Assembly: GCA_035341665.1 (NCBI GenBank)
Contig: DAOQVR010000007.1
Location: forward strand, 124,001 to 188,000
Direction of reading: 5' to 3'
Origin: DAOQVR01 sp035341665
GTDB taxonomy: Bacteria > Chloroflexota > Anaerolineae > JAAYZQ01
Length of the DNA stretch: 64,000 nucleotides
Position numbers and translations under genes: made by a program. A model generated the notes under the pieces. That model was given only the letters and a program-made list of their open reading frames with translations, was not told where the DNA came from and did not search any database. Below, piece by piece: positions 23,712 to 31,095 of this stretch (its first letter is position 1; each line of letters starts with the position of its first letter).

Positions 23712-26654
23712 TTACCAGCTGCCCGAAGCCGAGCAGTTCGCTCCGTCGACGAAGGTATAGCCGGCCAGGGTCATGTTGGTCACGTCGATGGACCAGCTGC
23801 CGGAGATAGTCGATCCCCACGGGAACCGGGCAAAGCCGTCTTCGTGGGTCCATCGCGTGCGGCTGAAGGGCCCGCCCTGCGGCGACCAGAGGTCGGCATC
23901 CACGACCACCAGCCCGACCGGGCTCGCATTCTCGTCAACCGCCTCCACCTTCCAGCGGACCAAGATGCGCCCGTAGGGGTCCGTCGCGGGCTGCGCCTCG
24001 ATGGTCCCGCAGGTCAGCGTGGTCTGCACCGGCGGCTCGCAGCCGCCGAACCAGTCGACGATGCGCTGCAGGACGGTGATGCCGTTGGCGGCGTTGTTGT
24101 TGTAGAGGGGTACCCAGTCGGTGCCGAAGAAGACGGTCTTCCAGGCGCCGCCGTCCTTGTCTACGTCCAGGTTCTTGCTGTTGTTGCTGCCCTTGAATGC
24201 GAGCGACGCTCCGGCCCCTTGGTTGACGACGTCGCCGTAGTCACTGAAGCCGGAGGGGTAGGTCAGGGAGAAGGGCCCCAGACCGCCGCCGATGGGGTCA
24301 CCCGCGACGCCGAGGATGCCCGTGGCGTCACCCGAGTCGCTCGTGAAGGAGGCGATCCCCAGGTAGTTCTGGCCGAAGGGTGTCAGGCCAAAGTCGTAGA
24401 GATAGTCCTGGCTGGAGAGGAAGAGGTTGCCGCCGGCATCCAGGTAGTCCGCCAGGTTGGCCTCGTCGCCCGAGCCGGGTCCGGCAGTCCCGCCGAAGGT
24501 GTCGCCCGAGAACCAGAACACCATCTTGTAGCCCAGCAGTCCGGCCAGGTCAGGGCCGGCGCCACCGCCGGTGTCAAAGATGTCATAGTCCAATCCCATG
24601 GTATCCAGCGCCGCGGTGAAGTAGGGTAGGGTGTCGGGGCTGTTGTTGTCGTCGTCCACCAGCAAGATACAGGGCAGTTTCGGCAGCAGGAAGTTGAGGG
24701 TCTTGCTGCCGTCGACCACCAGGGCCTGTTCGACCGGCTGGTGCAGCGCGGCGCTGGCGCGGAAGGTGTAGCTGCCCTCCGGGACATCGATGGAGTAGAA
24801 GCCGGTGGCCGGGTTGGTCGTCACCGGGGCGATGGGCACACCGACGACCTCGACGGTGGCCAGCAGCGGCGTGTTGTCCACAGCGTCCTTTACGGTGCCC
24901 GAGACTGTGTAGGCAGGCGCCGGATCGAGGCTAAAGTCCTGGACGGTGGTGGTGTCCTCAAAGACCTCCACACCGCTGGCGGTCTGCGTCAGGTAGGCGA
25001 ACTTGGAGGCGGTGACGTCGTACAGGCCGATCGGCACGGTCAGCTGGTAGAAGCCGGCCGCGTCGGTCGTGTCGTTCCAGGTACCGCCGCCCGACCACAC
25101 CGCCGTGATCGCCGCGCCCTGGATGGGCAGCCCGGTGCCCGAGTCGGTGACGGTGCCTTGCAGCGTTCCGACGCCGACGCACAGCGCGATCGCTTGCTGC
25201 ACGGCCGCCAGGGAGTCGATGGTTCCGTACCCCCAGTCGTTGTTGGGGCCGGTCGTATAGTTGCCGCCGCAGGAGCCGACGTAGCCCGTGACGGGGGCGG
25301 CGGTGCCTGTGATGATGTCAATGGTCTGGTACACCTGGCCCTGCATGGCCGGGCAGGCGGACCAGATCAGCCCGACCAGCGCGGTCGCGTGCGGGCCGGC
25401 CATGGAGGTGCCGCTCCAGCCGCCCTCGTAGCCGCCGCCGGGTACCGACGAGCGGATGTTCTCACCGGGGGCCGTGATGTCGGGGAAGTAGGCCGAGGGG
25501 TCGAGAGAGGAAGGCCCTCGGCTGCTGAAGCCGGTCATCGTGCCGGGCCAGGCACTGGCATGGTTGATCGAGCCGGTCGTCATGACCTCCCAGTAGTCAC
25601 CGGGCGACCGCAGGCTGCCGCAGCTGGAGCCCTCGTTGCCGGACGACACTTCGATCAGGACACCCGCCGCGTGCAGGGCCTGGATCTCATCCCTGAACTG
25701 GTTTTGCCCGCCACCCCAGTAGCCCCACGAGTTGTTGACGGCATCGGGAGCCAGGGCAGGATTGGGGTTCGCGCCGCTCAGGTCCCAGGGCGCCAGGTCA
25801 AACTGGAAGCAGGTAGTGAAGCTGGCGTCGCTGCCCGAACCACCGTCGGTCATGTTCTTGCAGTGGATCGTCTGGGCGCCGGGGGCCATGCCGATCTGGT
25901 TGCTGCCGCCGTCGTCTCCGACCATCGTGCCGGTGGTGTGCGTGCCGTGGCCATGGCCGTCACCCGGGACGGCGGGGTAGGTGCCGGTGGCGTCCCACCA
26001 GTTGTAGTTGTGGTTGGCGTTGGCACCGTCCCAGCCGCGGTAGTGGTTGATGATGGCCGGATGGTCCCAGTCGAGGCCGGTGTCGTTGCCGGCCATGACC
26101 GTGCCCTGACCGGTGTATCCGAGGGCCCAGACCTGGGGCGCCTTGACGAAGGTGATGTTGGACTCGATGCCCTCAGGAGAGCTGGACGCATTGGCGTCCT
26201 TGAAGGGCTCCTGGAGCTGGAACTGGTGGTTGGCCGTGATCTGTGCCACATCGGGTCGGGCGGCCAGGGTGGTCAGAATTGCCTGGCTTCCCGAGCGGAC
26301 CAGGATCTTGTTGGCGATGTAAAATGCCTCGTAGGCGATCCCCTCGCCGTCCAGGAAGCGGCGCACATCGGCCTGGGTCCGGCCGGCCGTGGCGACCAGC
26401 GTATCGTACACAAACTGGCCCTTCTCAAGCTTGGTAACCAGCTGCGCGGCCGGGCTGAGGTCCGCCTTCTCGGCCATCCAGATGAAGAAATCGGTCTGCC
26501 CCTGGGTTGCCAGCTCCTCCAAAACCAGGGCTTCGACCTTGTCGAGCCCCTTCTGTGGGCTTTCGGCGGCGGCCGGCTGGTTGGCCATGGGCAGTGCCAG
26601 CATGGCCAGGAGCATGACCATGATCGAGAGATTGATCAACCTGCGCGAATGCAT
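23712..26654 (-). CDS. Secreted S8 (subtilisin-like) serine protease, paralogue of 15666-21662
   Basis: A 980-residue protease from the ATG at 26654 behind GGAGGGA. Signal peptide 1-31, propeptide about 35-145. Triad: Asp191 (NDTGLDWDHP), His236 (HGHGTHTTGT), Ser417 (GTSMAGPH); oxyanion Asn340. It is closely similar to the larger protease through the catalytic domain. It then has two carboxypeptidase-regulatory-like repeats (about 500-670), one flavodoxin-like segment (CILLVDDDNNSPDTLPYF, about 675-860) and the same C-terminal domain (TDPYGRILVRWKVEA, then WSPQGGPFSRTRW and FPWGS). No promoter was recognised in the 159 bases upstream; co-transcription with the glycosyltransferase gene at 26814-28352 is possible. 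Confidence 0.93.
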   Translation of the reverse strand: MHSRRLINLSIMVMLLAMLALPMANQPAAAESPQKGLDKVEALVLEELATQGQTDFFIWMAEKADLSPAAQLVTKLEKGQFVYDTLVATAGRTQADVRRFLDGEGIAYEAFYIANKILVRSGSQAILTTLAARPDVAQITANHQFQLQEPFKDANASSSPEGIESNITFVKAPQVWALGYTGQGTVMAGNDTGLDWDHPAIINHYRGWDGANANHNYNWWDATGTYPAVPGDGHGHGTHTTGTMVGDDGGSNQIGMAPGAQTIHCKNMTDGGSGSDASFTTCFQFDLAPWDLSGANPNPALAPDAVNNSWGYWGGGQNQFRDEIQALHAAGVLIEVSSGNEGSSCGSLRSPGDYWEVMTTGSINHASAWPGTMTGFSSRGPSSLDPSAYFPDITAPGENIRSSVPGGGYEGGWSGTSMAGPHATALVGLIWSACPAMQGQVYQTIDIITGTAAPVTGYVGSCGGNYTTGPNNDWGYGTIDSLAAVQQAIALCVGVGTLQGTVTDSGTGLPIQGAAITAVWSGGGTWNDTTDAAGFYQLTVPIGLYDVTASKFAYLTQTASGVEVFEDTTTVQDFSLDPAPAYTVSGTVKDAVDNTPLLATVEVVGVPIAPVTTNPATGFYSIDVPEGSYTFRASAALHQPVEQALVVDGSKTLNFLLPKLPCILLVDDDNNSPDTLPYFTAALDTMGLDYDIFDTGGGAGPDLAGLLGYKMVFWFSGDTFGGTAGPGSGDEANLADYLDAGGNLFLSSQDYLYDFGLTPFGQNYLGIASFTSDSGDATGILGVAGDPIGGGLGPFSLTYPSGFSDYGDVVNQGAGASLAFKGSNNSKNLDVDKDGGAWKTVFFGTDWVPLYNNNAANGITVLQRIVDWFGGCEPPVQTTLTCGTIEAQPATDPYGRILVRWKVEAVDENASPVGLVVVDADLWSPQGGPFSRTRWTHEDGFARFPWGSTISGSWSIDVTNMTLAGYTFVDGANCSASGSW

Positions 26655-26813
26655 TGTCCCTCCGTTCGACTTGAGTTTTGAACACGACAAGGTCCTACAA
26701 GGACTGCCACTCGATCCCTTTTGCGCTGGCTACCCTCCTTTCGACGAGTTCGCGCCTTGCGTGGGCAGAAAGTCTGAGTGACCGGCGCCCACCTCGATCC
26801 GCCAATCCACGGA

Positions 26814-28352
26814 CTACTCAGCCTTCGATTCCACGACGGAAGTCCGCCGCGGCTGAGGATGGGGCCGCCAGCCGGGCCAGGCGTCCAACACCCCTTGGAT
26901 GCCCAGGTACCCATAGCCGCCGACGTACAGGAGAAGGAACGGCACCGAAAACAAGTGTCCGACCGACACCGCGAAGGCCGTCGTCGCCAATGCATAACCG
27001 GCCATTGCGAGCTCCCCTACCACGATCCACTGAAACGGCAGCACATACCGTGAGCCTGCCCGCCGTCCAGCATGCCCTTCCAGCCCGAACTTGGGTGTGC
27101 GCCGAAACGGCGTGCGCCGCCCGGCAAGGCCTTGTGCAATGGCGACGGTGTTGGAGAGGGCCAAGCCTGTTCCCATCAGGGCCAGGACCGGCATATAGAG
27201 CATGCGGGCCCTCCAGTCGCTGTGGAGGCGCCGCTGCGACACTGCGTAGGCACAGATCGGTCCGAGTGCGGCCAGCCAGAAGATCGAAAGGTTGGCGGTA
27301 AGGGGAATCTGACCTGCCAGCATGAGTGGTGTCAGCAGGAGAAGCACGAGCGACATGGGATGCGCGATCCACACGCTCAGGTGCATCAAACCTTCCAGTC
27401 GGGCGGGCCACGACAGCGGCGCCCTCGGCTCCTTGCCTTCTGCCTCCCTGGTGGAGAGCGCGCCCCGCAGCAGCGATCCGCCGAGCTTCACAAGGCACTG
27501 CGCCGCTCCGGTGGCCCAACGGGCCTGCTGCCTGCGGAAAGCGGCGACCTGGGGAGGCAGCTCGGCCGGCGCCACAACCTCAGGCAAGTAGAGGGCTCTC
27601 CACCCTGCGAGCTGTGCGCGAAAGCTGAGGTCCACATCCTCCGTGAGCGTGTCGCTGTGCCACCCTCCGGCCTCCTCGATGGCAGCCCGCCGCCACACAC
27701 CGGCCGTGCCGTTGAAGTTGACCACCAGGCCGTTCAGGTTGCGCGCCAAGTGTTCTACCACAAAGTGCCCGTCAAGCGCGAGTGCCTGTGCTCGCGTCAA
27801 TGCCGAAGAGCGCTCGTTCAGGTGGCCCCATCGCGTCTGGACAAAGGCCAACCTCTGATCCGCGACCAGGTGCGGGACCGTGCGCACGAGGAAATCGGGC
27901 GGTGGGACAAAGTCGGCGTCAAACACCGCGACGTACTCCCCGCGCGCCCCCCGAAGCCCATTGGCCAACGCTCCAGCCTTGAAGCCGTCGCGATCGGACC
28001 GGTGCAGCAGCTCTATGTCGAGGCCACCTGCGCGGTGCCGCAGGACGCGCTCCCTGGCCACCTGTGTTGTCTCGTCGGTCGAGTCGTCCAGGACCTGGAT
28101 CTGCAGCCGGTCCCTCGGGTACTCGAGGCGTGCGACTGCGTCGATGAGATGGCTCACGACATGGATCTCGTTGTAGACGGGAAGCTGAACGGTGACGGGC
28201 GGCCACTCGGGGCACGGCGAGGGGTCGGGCACGGTCTCTGCGCGGCGGCGGAGGTACAGGCAACAGAGCAGAAACGCGTTGGCGCCGAACAAAGCCACCA
28301 ACAGCGCTGCTGCCGAAAAGACCACGCCCAGAATCGCCACGAGCTCCTCCAC
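26814..28352 (-). CDS. Processive-type family 2 glycosyltransferase (CESA/CslA-like)
   Basis: GTG 28352 gives 512 residues and is the only start close to the promoter; the first ATG inside the frame is in the catalytic region. An N-terminal helix (5-33) precedes a cytosolic GT2 domain with LDDSTDE (88-94), FDADF (144-148), TED (237-239) and QQARW (275-279). Four or five C-terminal helices follow. The D, DxD, TED, QxxRW set is that of synthases making beta-linked glucans or mannans and of related single-transfer enzymes. With TSS near 28364 the leader is only about 12 bases. The sugar donor and product are not readable. Confidence 0.9.
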   Translation of the reverse strand: MEELVAILGVVFSAAALLVALFGANAFLLCCLYLRRRAETVPDPSPCPEWPPVTVQLPVYNEIHVVSHLIDAVARLEYPRDRLQIQVLDDSTDETTQVARERVLRHRAGGLDIELLHRSDRDGFKAGALANGLRGARGEYVAVFDADFVPPPDFLVRTVPHLVADQRLAFVQTRWGHLNERSSALTRAQALALDGHFVVEHLARNLNGLVVNFNGTAGVWRRAAIEEAGGWHSDTLTEDVDLSFRAQLAGWRALYLPEVVAPAELPPQVAAFRRQQARWATGAAQCLVKLGGSLLRGALSTREAEGKEPRAPLSWPARLEGLMHLSVWIAHPMSLVLLLLTPLMLAGQIPLTANLSIFWLAALGPICAYAVSQRRLHSDWRARMLYMPVLALMGTGLALSNTVAIAQGLAGRRTPFRRTPKFGLEGHAGRRAGSRYVLPFQWIVVGELAMAGYALATTAFAVSVGHLFSVPFLLLYVGGYGYLGIQGVLDAWPGWRPHPQPRRTSVVESKAE

Positions 28353-28370
28353 GCCGGCAAGGCGCGAACC

Positions 28371-28399
28371 AGTATAGCATTCCCGCGGGCTTCTAGCAA
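28371..28399 (-). promoter_or_regulatory. Promoter for the GT2 gene
   Basis: Minus strand TTGCTA (28399-28394), 17-base spacer, TATACT (28376-28371) with an upstream TG (TGCTATACT). Divergent from the promoter at 28460-28488. Confidence 0.65.
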
Positions 28400-28459
28400 G
28401 CATGAGACCGTGCTGGTTGGCCGCCGCGGCCAGCAGATGCCAGTGGCCTTTCGGCCAAC

Positions 28460-28488
28460 TTGACAGTGGCCATCCCTTGCCGTACAAT
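28460..28488 (+). promoter_or_regulatory. Promoter for the M20 hydrolase operon
   Basis: TTGACA (28460-28465), 17-base spacer, TACAAT (28483-28488); about 26 bases of leader before GTG 28521. Confidence 0.75.
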
Positions 28489-28520
28489 GCCCACATGCTT
28501 GAGCGATTGGAGGCCAGAGG

Positions 28521-29711
28521 GTGAGAATCCCCTTCCCCGCCAGCCATGCGGCTGCTATGAGAGCGTTCCTACAGGACCTGGTACGCATCCCCAGCTTTTC
28601 CACTCACGAAGGGGCAGTCGCTCAGCGCCTGGCCGCAGAGATGCGTTCCGCAGGCTTTTCCGAGGTCAGGACAGACCGCATGGGAAACGTGATCGCCCGG
28701 ATTGGCTCGGGACACGGCCCCAAGCTGCTTTTCAACGGGCACATGGACACGGTCGATGTGGGCGACCTCAGCCGCTGGAGCCGGCATCCCTTCGAGGGGC
28801 TAGTCGAAGACGGCGTCTTGTATGGACGAGGCGCCTGTGACATGAAGGGCGGCTTGGCGGCGATGGTGTATGGAGCCAAAGCCTTGCTCGAGAGCGGGAT
28901 CGAGCTTGACGGTGACCTCTACCTCGCCGGCGTCGTCCAGGAGGAGCCATGTGAGGGCCTCGCCATGCGCGTCCTGGTCGAGGAGGAGGGCATCCGCCCC
29001 GACTATGTGGTTCTCTGCGAGCCGAGCAACCTCCAGGTGAGGCTGGGGCATCGTGGGCGCCTGGAGCTGGAGGTACGGGTGCAGGGCAGGGCCGCCCATG
29101 CTGCCGTGCCCGAGCTGGGAAGCAATGCCATCCACAACGCGGCCCGGCTGATCTTTGACATCGAGCTCCTGGTGCCCAGCCTGGCCACGGATCCCTTCCT
29201 CGGCCAGGGCACGGCAGCGGTCACCGAGATCTCCAGCCGGGCTGCGAGCCGCAATGCGGTCCCAGACTGCTGCACCTTTCTGATCGATAGGCGCCTTACC
29301 CTGGGGGAGACCGAGCGCAAGGCCCTTGCCGAGGTCCAGAGCATCATAGGCAGGGAGGATGTCGACGCCAGTGTCGAGGTTACCGAATACTCGGCGACCA
29401 GCTACACGGGATTCGATTGCCGGCAGAGGAACGCGTTCCCTGCGTGGGCGATGCCCGAGACCCACTTCCTGGTGCAGTCTTTGCTGCGCAGCGCGCGCGA
29501 CGTCCTGGGGGCGCGCCCGCGCTTGGGCGCGTGGTCTTTCTCCACGGACGGCACCTACACGGCCGGTGTCGCATCCATTCCAACCGTCGGTTTCGGGCCC
29601 GGCGAGGAGCGGCACGCCCATACGCTCGACGATCAGGTGCGCCTGAATGACGTGGTGGATGCCGCGCGCGTCTATGCCCGTCTGGCAGCGGAACTCCTCG
29701 CAAGAAAGTAG
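28521..29711 (+). CDS. M20 family metallohydrolase (YgeY/ArgE-DapE-like)
   Basis: A 396-residue zinc hydrolase that cleaves amide bonds of N-acyl amino acids or similar. GTG 28521 is chosen for GGAGG 7 bases upstream; an ATG at 28557 is an alternative. Metal and catalytic residues: His74 and Asp76 (NGHMDT), Asp107 (ACDMKGG), the Glu pair at 141-142 (VVQEEP), and HTLDD near the C-terminus. The run YGRGACDMKGGLAAMVY is like YgeY, linked in enterobacteria to a selenium-dependent molybdenum hydrolase cluster; nothing of that cluster is here. The next gene follows by 10 bases. Confidence 0.88.
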   Translation: MRIPFPASHAAAMRAFLQDLVRIPSFSTHEGAVAQRLAAEMRSAGFSEVRTDRMGNVIARIGSGHGPKLLFNGHMDTVDVGDLSRWSRHPFEGLVEDGVLYGRGACDMKGGLAAMVYGAKALLESGIELDGDLYLAGVVQEEPCEGLAMRVLVEEEGIRPDYVVLCEPSNLQVRLGHRGRLELEVRVQGRAAHAAVPELGSNAIHNAARLIFDIELLVPSLATDPFLGQGTAAVTEISSRAASRNAVPDCCTFLIDRRLTLGETERKALAEVQSIIGREDVDASVEVTEYSATSYTGFDCRQRNAFPAWAMPETHFLVQSLLRSARDVLGARPRLGAWSFSTDGTYTAGVASIPTVGFGPGEERHAHTLDDQVRLNDVVDAARVYARLAAELLARK

Positions 29712-29721
29712 GGAGCAACAG

Positions 29722-30276
29722 ATGAAAGTGATCAGGCCAGGCAGTACGGCTCTGTATCCGCTGCCCGCAGTTCTCGTCAGTTGCGGCGTTGCCAGGCCCA
29801 ACATCGTGACCCTGGCCTGGGTAGGCACGGTCTGTTCCGATCCCCCGGCAGTGGGAATCGCCCTGCGCCGGGAGCGTCATTCTCACTCGCTGATCCTAGA
29901 GACGGGCGAGTTCGTCGTGAACCTGCCCCGCGCCGGGCAGGTGAGCGCTGTCGACTATTGCGGCCAGGTATCGGGGCGCACGGTGGACAAGTGGGCCGCC
30001 TGTGGCCTGACGCCCGCAGCCGCCAGCCAAGTGTCCGTGCCCCTGATTGCCGAATGCCCCATCGCACTCGAGTGCCGGGTCATGCACCGCCTGGAGTTGG
30101 GAAGCCACGATCTATTTGTCGGCCGAGTCTTGGCCGTCCAGGCAGACGATCATGTCCTGAACAGCCGGGGAGGGATCGACTTTGAGAGGGCGGACCTGCT
30201 GGCTTATGCGGGTGGCATCTACCGCCGCTTGGGGGATCGTTTGGGCACCTACGGGGAGTGGAAGAAGCCAAGCTGA
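29722..30276 (+). CDS. Flavin reductase-like protein (FMN-binding split barrel)
   Basis: A 184-residue protein from ATG 29722. It fits the flavin-reductase-like fold: YPLPAVLVSCGVARPNIVTL, GTVCSDPPAVGIALRRERHS, GEFVVNLP and DYCGQVSGRTVDKW. These proteins bind FMN and reduce it with NAD(P)H or hold it for an unknown reaction. It is cotranscribed with the M20 hydrolase and followed by a rho-independent terminator. The partner monooxygenase, if any, is not nearby. Confidence 0.85.
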   Translation: MKVIRPGSTALYPLPAVLVSCGVARPNIVTLAWVGTVCSDPPAVGIALRRERHSHSLILETGEFVVNLPRAGQVSAVDYCGQVSGRTVDKWAACGLTPAAASQVSVPLIAECPIALECRVMHRLELGSHDLFVGRVLAVQADDHVLNSRGGIDFERADLLAYAGGIYRRLGDRLGTYGEWKKPS

Positions 30277-30324
30277 GCGTGACAAAGCACGCAGGGGCCC
30301 CGGGTCACGGTTCTGCCAGAAAGA

Positions 30325-30361
30325 CAAGCCACCCGCCGATTGGGCAGGTGGCTTGCTGTTT
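30325..30361 (+). terminator. Rho-independent terminator after the M20/flavin operon
   Basis: AAGCCACC-CGCC...GGGCA-GGTGGCTT forms an 8-bp outer stem with a short inner stem, followed by GCTGTTT. The rest of the gap 30277-30448 shows nothing else. Confidence 0.7.
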
Positions 30362-30448
30362 GATGGGCATCACCGCATGAGCGGTGGACTGTCGGCGTTC
30401 AATAAGAGCGTTGGCTTGGGTCCAGGAGGCCCAACGGGGGCCACAGGC

Positions 30449-30706
30449 TCACTGGGTCGAGCCGGGCGCGCCAGCGGGCCGCTTCTTGAAACGGTAGGTG
30501 ATCCTTCCCTTGCTCAGGTCGTACGGCGATAACTCGACGAGCACCCGGTCGCCCAACAGCACACGGATGTAGTACCTGCGCATCTTTCCAGACAAATAGG
30601 CCAGGATCTGGTGGCCGTTGTCTAGCTCCACCGTAAACTGCGTGCCAGGGAGGCAATCCACCACCGTCCCCTGGGCCTCGATTTTGTCTTCCGTCTCTTT
30701 GGCCAA
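30449..30706 (-). CDS. infA: Translation initiation factor IF-1
   Basis: An OB-fold protein of 85 residues that binds the ribosomal A site during initiation. The TTG at 30706 (reading MAKETEDKIEAQGTVVDCLP) is chosen because AGGAGGAG lies 5 bases upstream and the peptide then begins as IF-1 does. GTQFTVELDNGHQILAYLSG, KMRRYYIRVLLGD and VELSPYDLSKGRITYRFK are diagnostic. It carries about ten extra C-terminal residues beyond the usual end. It is 19 bases downstream of rpsU and likely shares its promoter. Confidence 0.96.
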   Translation of the reverse strand: MAKETEDKIEAQGTVVDCLPGTQFTVELDNGHQILAYLSGKMRRYYIRVLLGDRVLVELSPYDLSKGRITYRFKKRPAGAPGSTQ

Positions 30707-30725
30707 GCTCTCTCCTCCTGTGAGT

Positions 30726-30938
30726 CTACCTCGAGCGCATCCGCGCTTCGCGCTGCCGCAGCCGGCGGCGCGCCCGGCGAATCGCCCGCTGCTTCTCGAT
30801 CCGGCGCATCTCACTGGGTGAGATGTACCACCGCTTCCGCCGCGCGTCACTCAGGATTCGCTCCTTCATGACTTGCTTGCGGAAACGCTTGAGCAGGTTT
30901 TCCTGCGATTCACCTTCCTTCAGCGATACCGTTGCCAA
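30726..30938 (-). CDS. rpsU: 30S ribosomal protein S21
   Basis: A 70-residue protein of the small ribosomal subunit. TTG 30938 is preferred (GGGAGGGAGG then 8 bases), giving MATVSLKEGESQENLLKRFR, the normal S21 start; a GTG within the ribosome site is less plausible. The rest (QVMKERILSDARRKRWYISP then an Arg/Lys-rich helix) is typical. It heads a two-gene unit with infA, an uncommon pairing. Confidence 0.93.
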   Translation of the reverse strand: MATVSLKEGESQENLLKRFRKQVMKERILSDARRKRWYISPSEMRRIEKQRAIRRARRRLRQREARMRSR

Positions 30939-31041
30939 CCTGTTCACCTCCCTCCCGTTTCTGGCTCTCCGAAGCCCTCGGGCAAGCGCAACCCGCCCGC
31001 TGTTCTGGTACTGGCGGGCTGCCGGGTTAGCGCAGTCCGTC

Positions 31042-31070
31042 ATTATAGCAGAGTGCTTTCTCCACGTCAA
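31042..31070 (-). promoter_or_regulatory. Consensus sigma-70 promoter for rpsU-infA
   Basis: Minus strand TTGACG (31070-31065), 17-base spacer, TATAAT (31047-31042); start near 31035. The leader of about 95 bases before the TTG at 30938 has no obvious fold. Confidence 0.85.
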
Positions 31071-31095
31071 AGACGCCGTCCCGCCTGACCTCCGG

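Noticed and set aside
24741..26681. 646-codon plus-strand frame opposite the second protease
   Set aside because: It is an antisense shadow of a clearly coding minus-strand gene.
28521..30276. Selenium/molybdenum hydrolase cluster
   Set aside because: The M20 enzyme resembles YgeY, but no xanthine dehydrogenase-like, SsnA or selenium genes accompany it.
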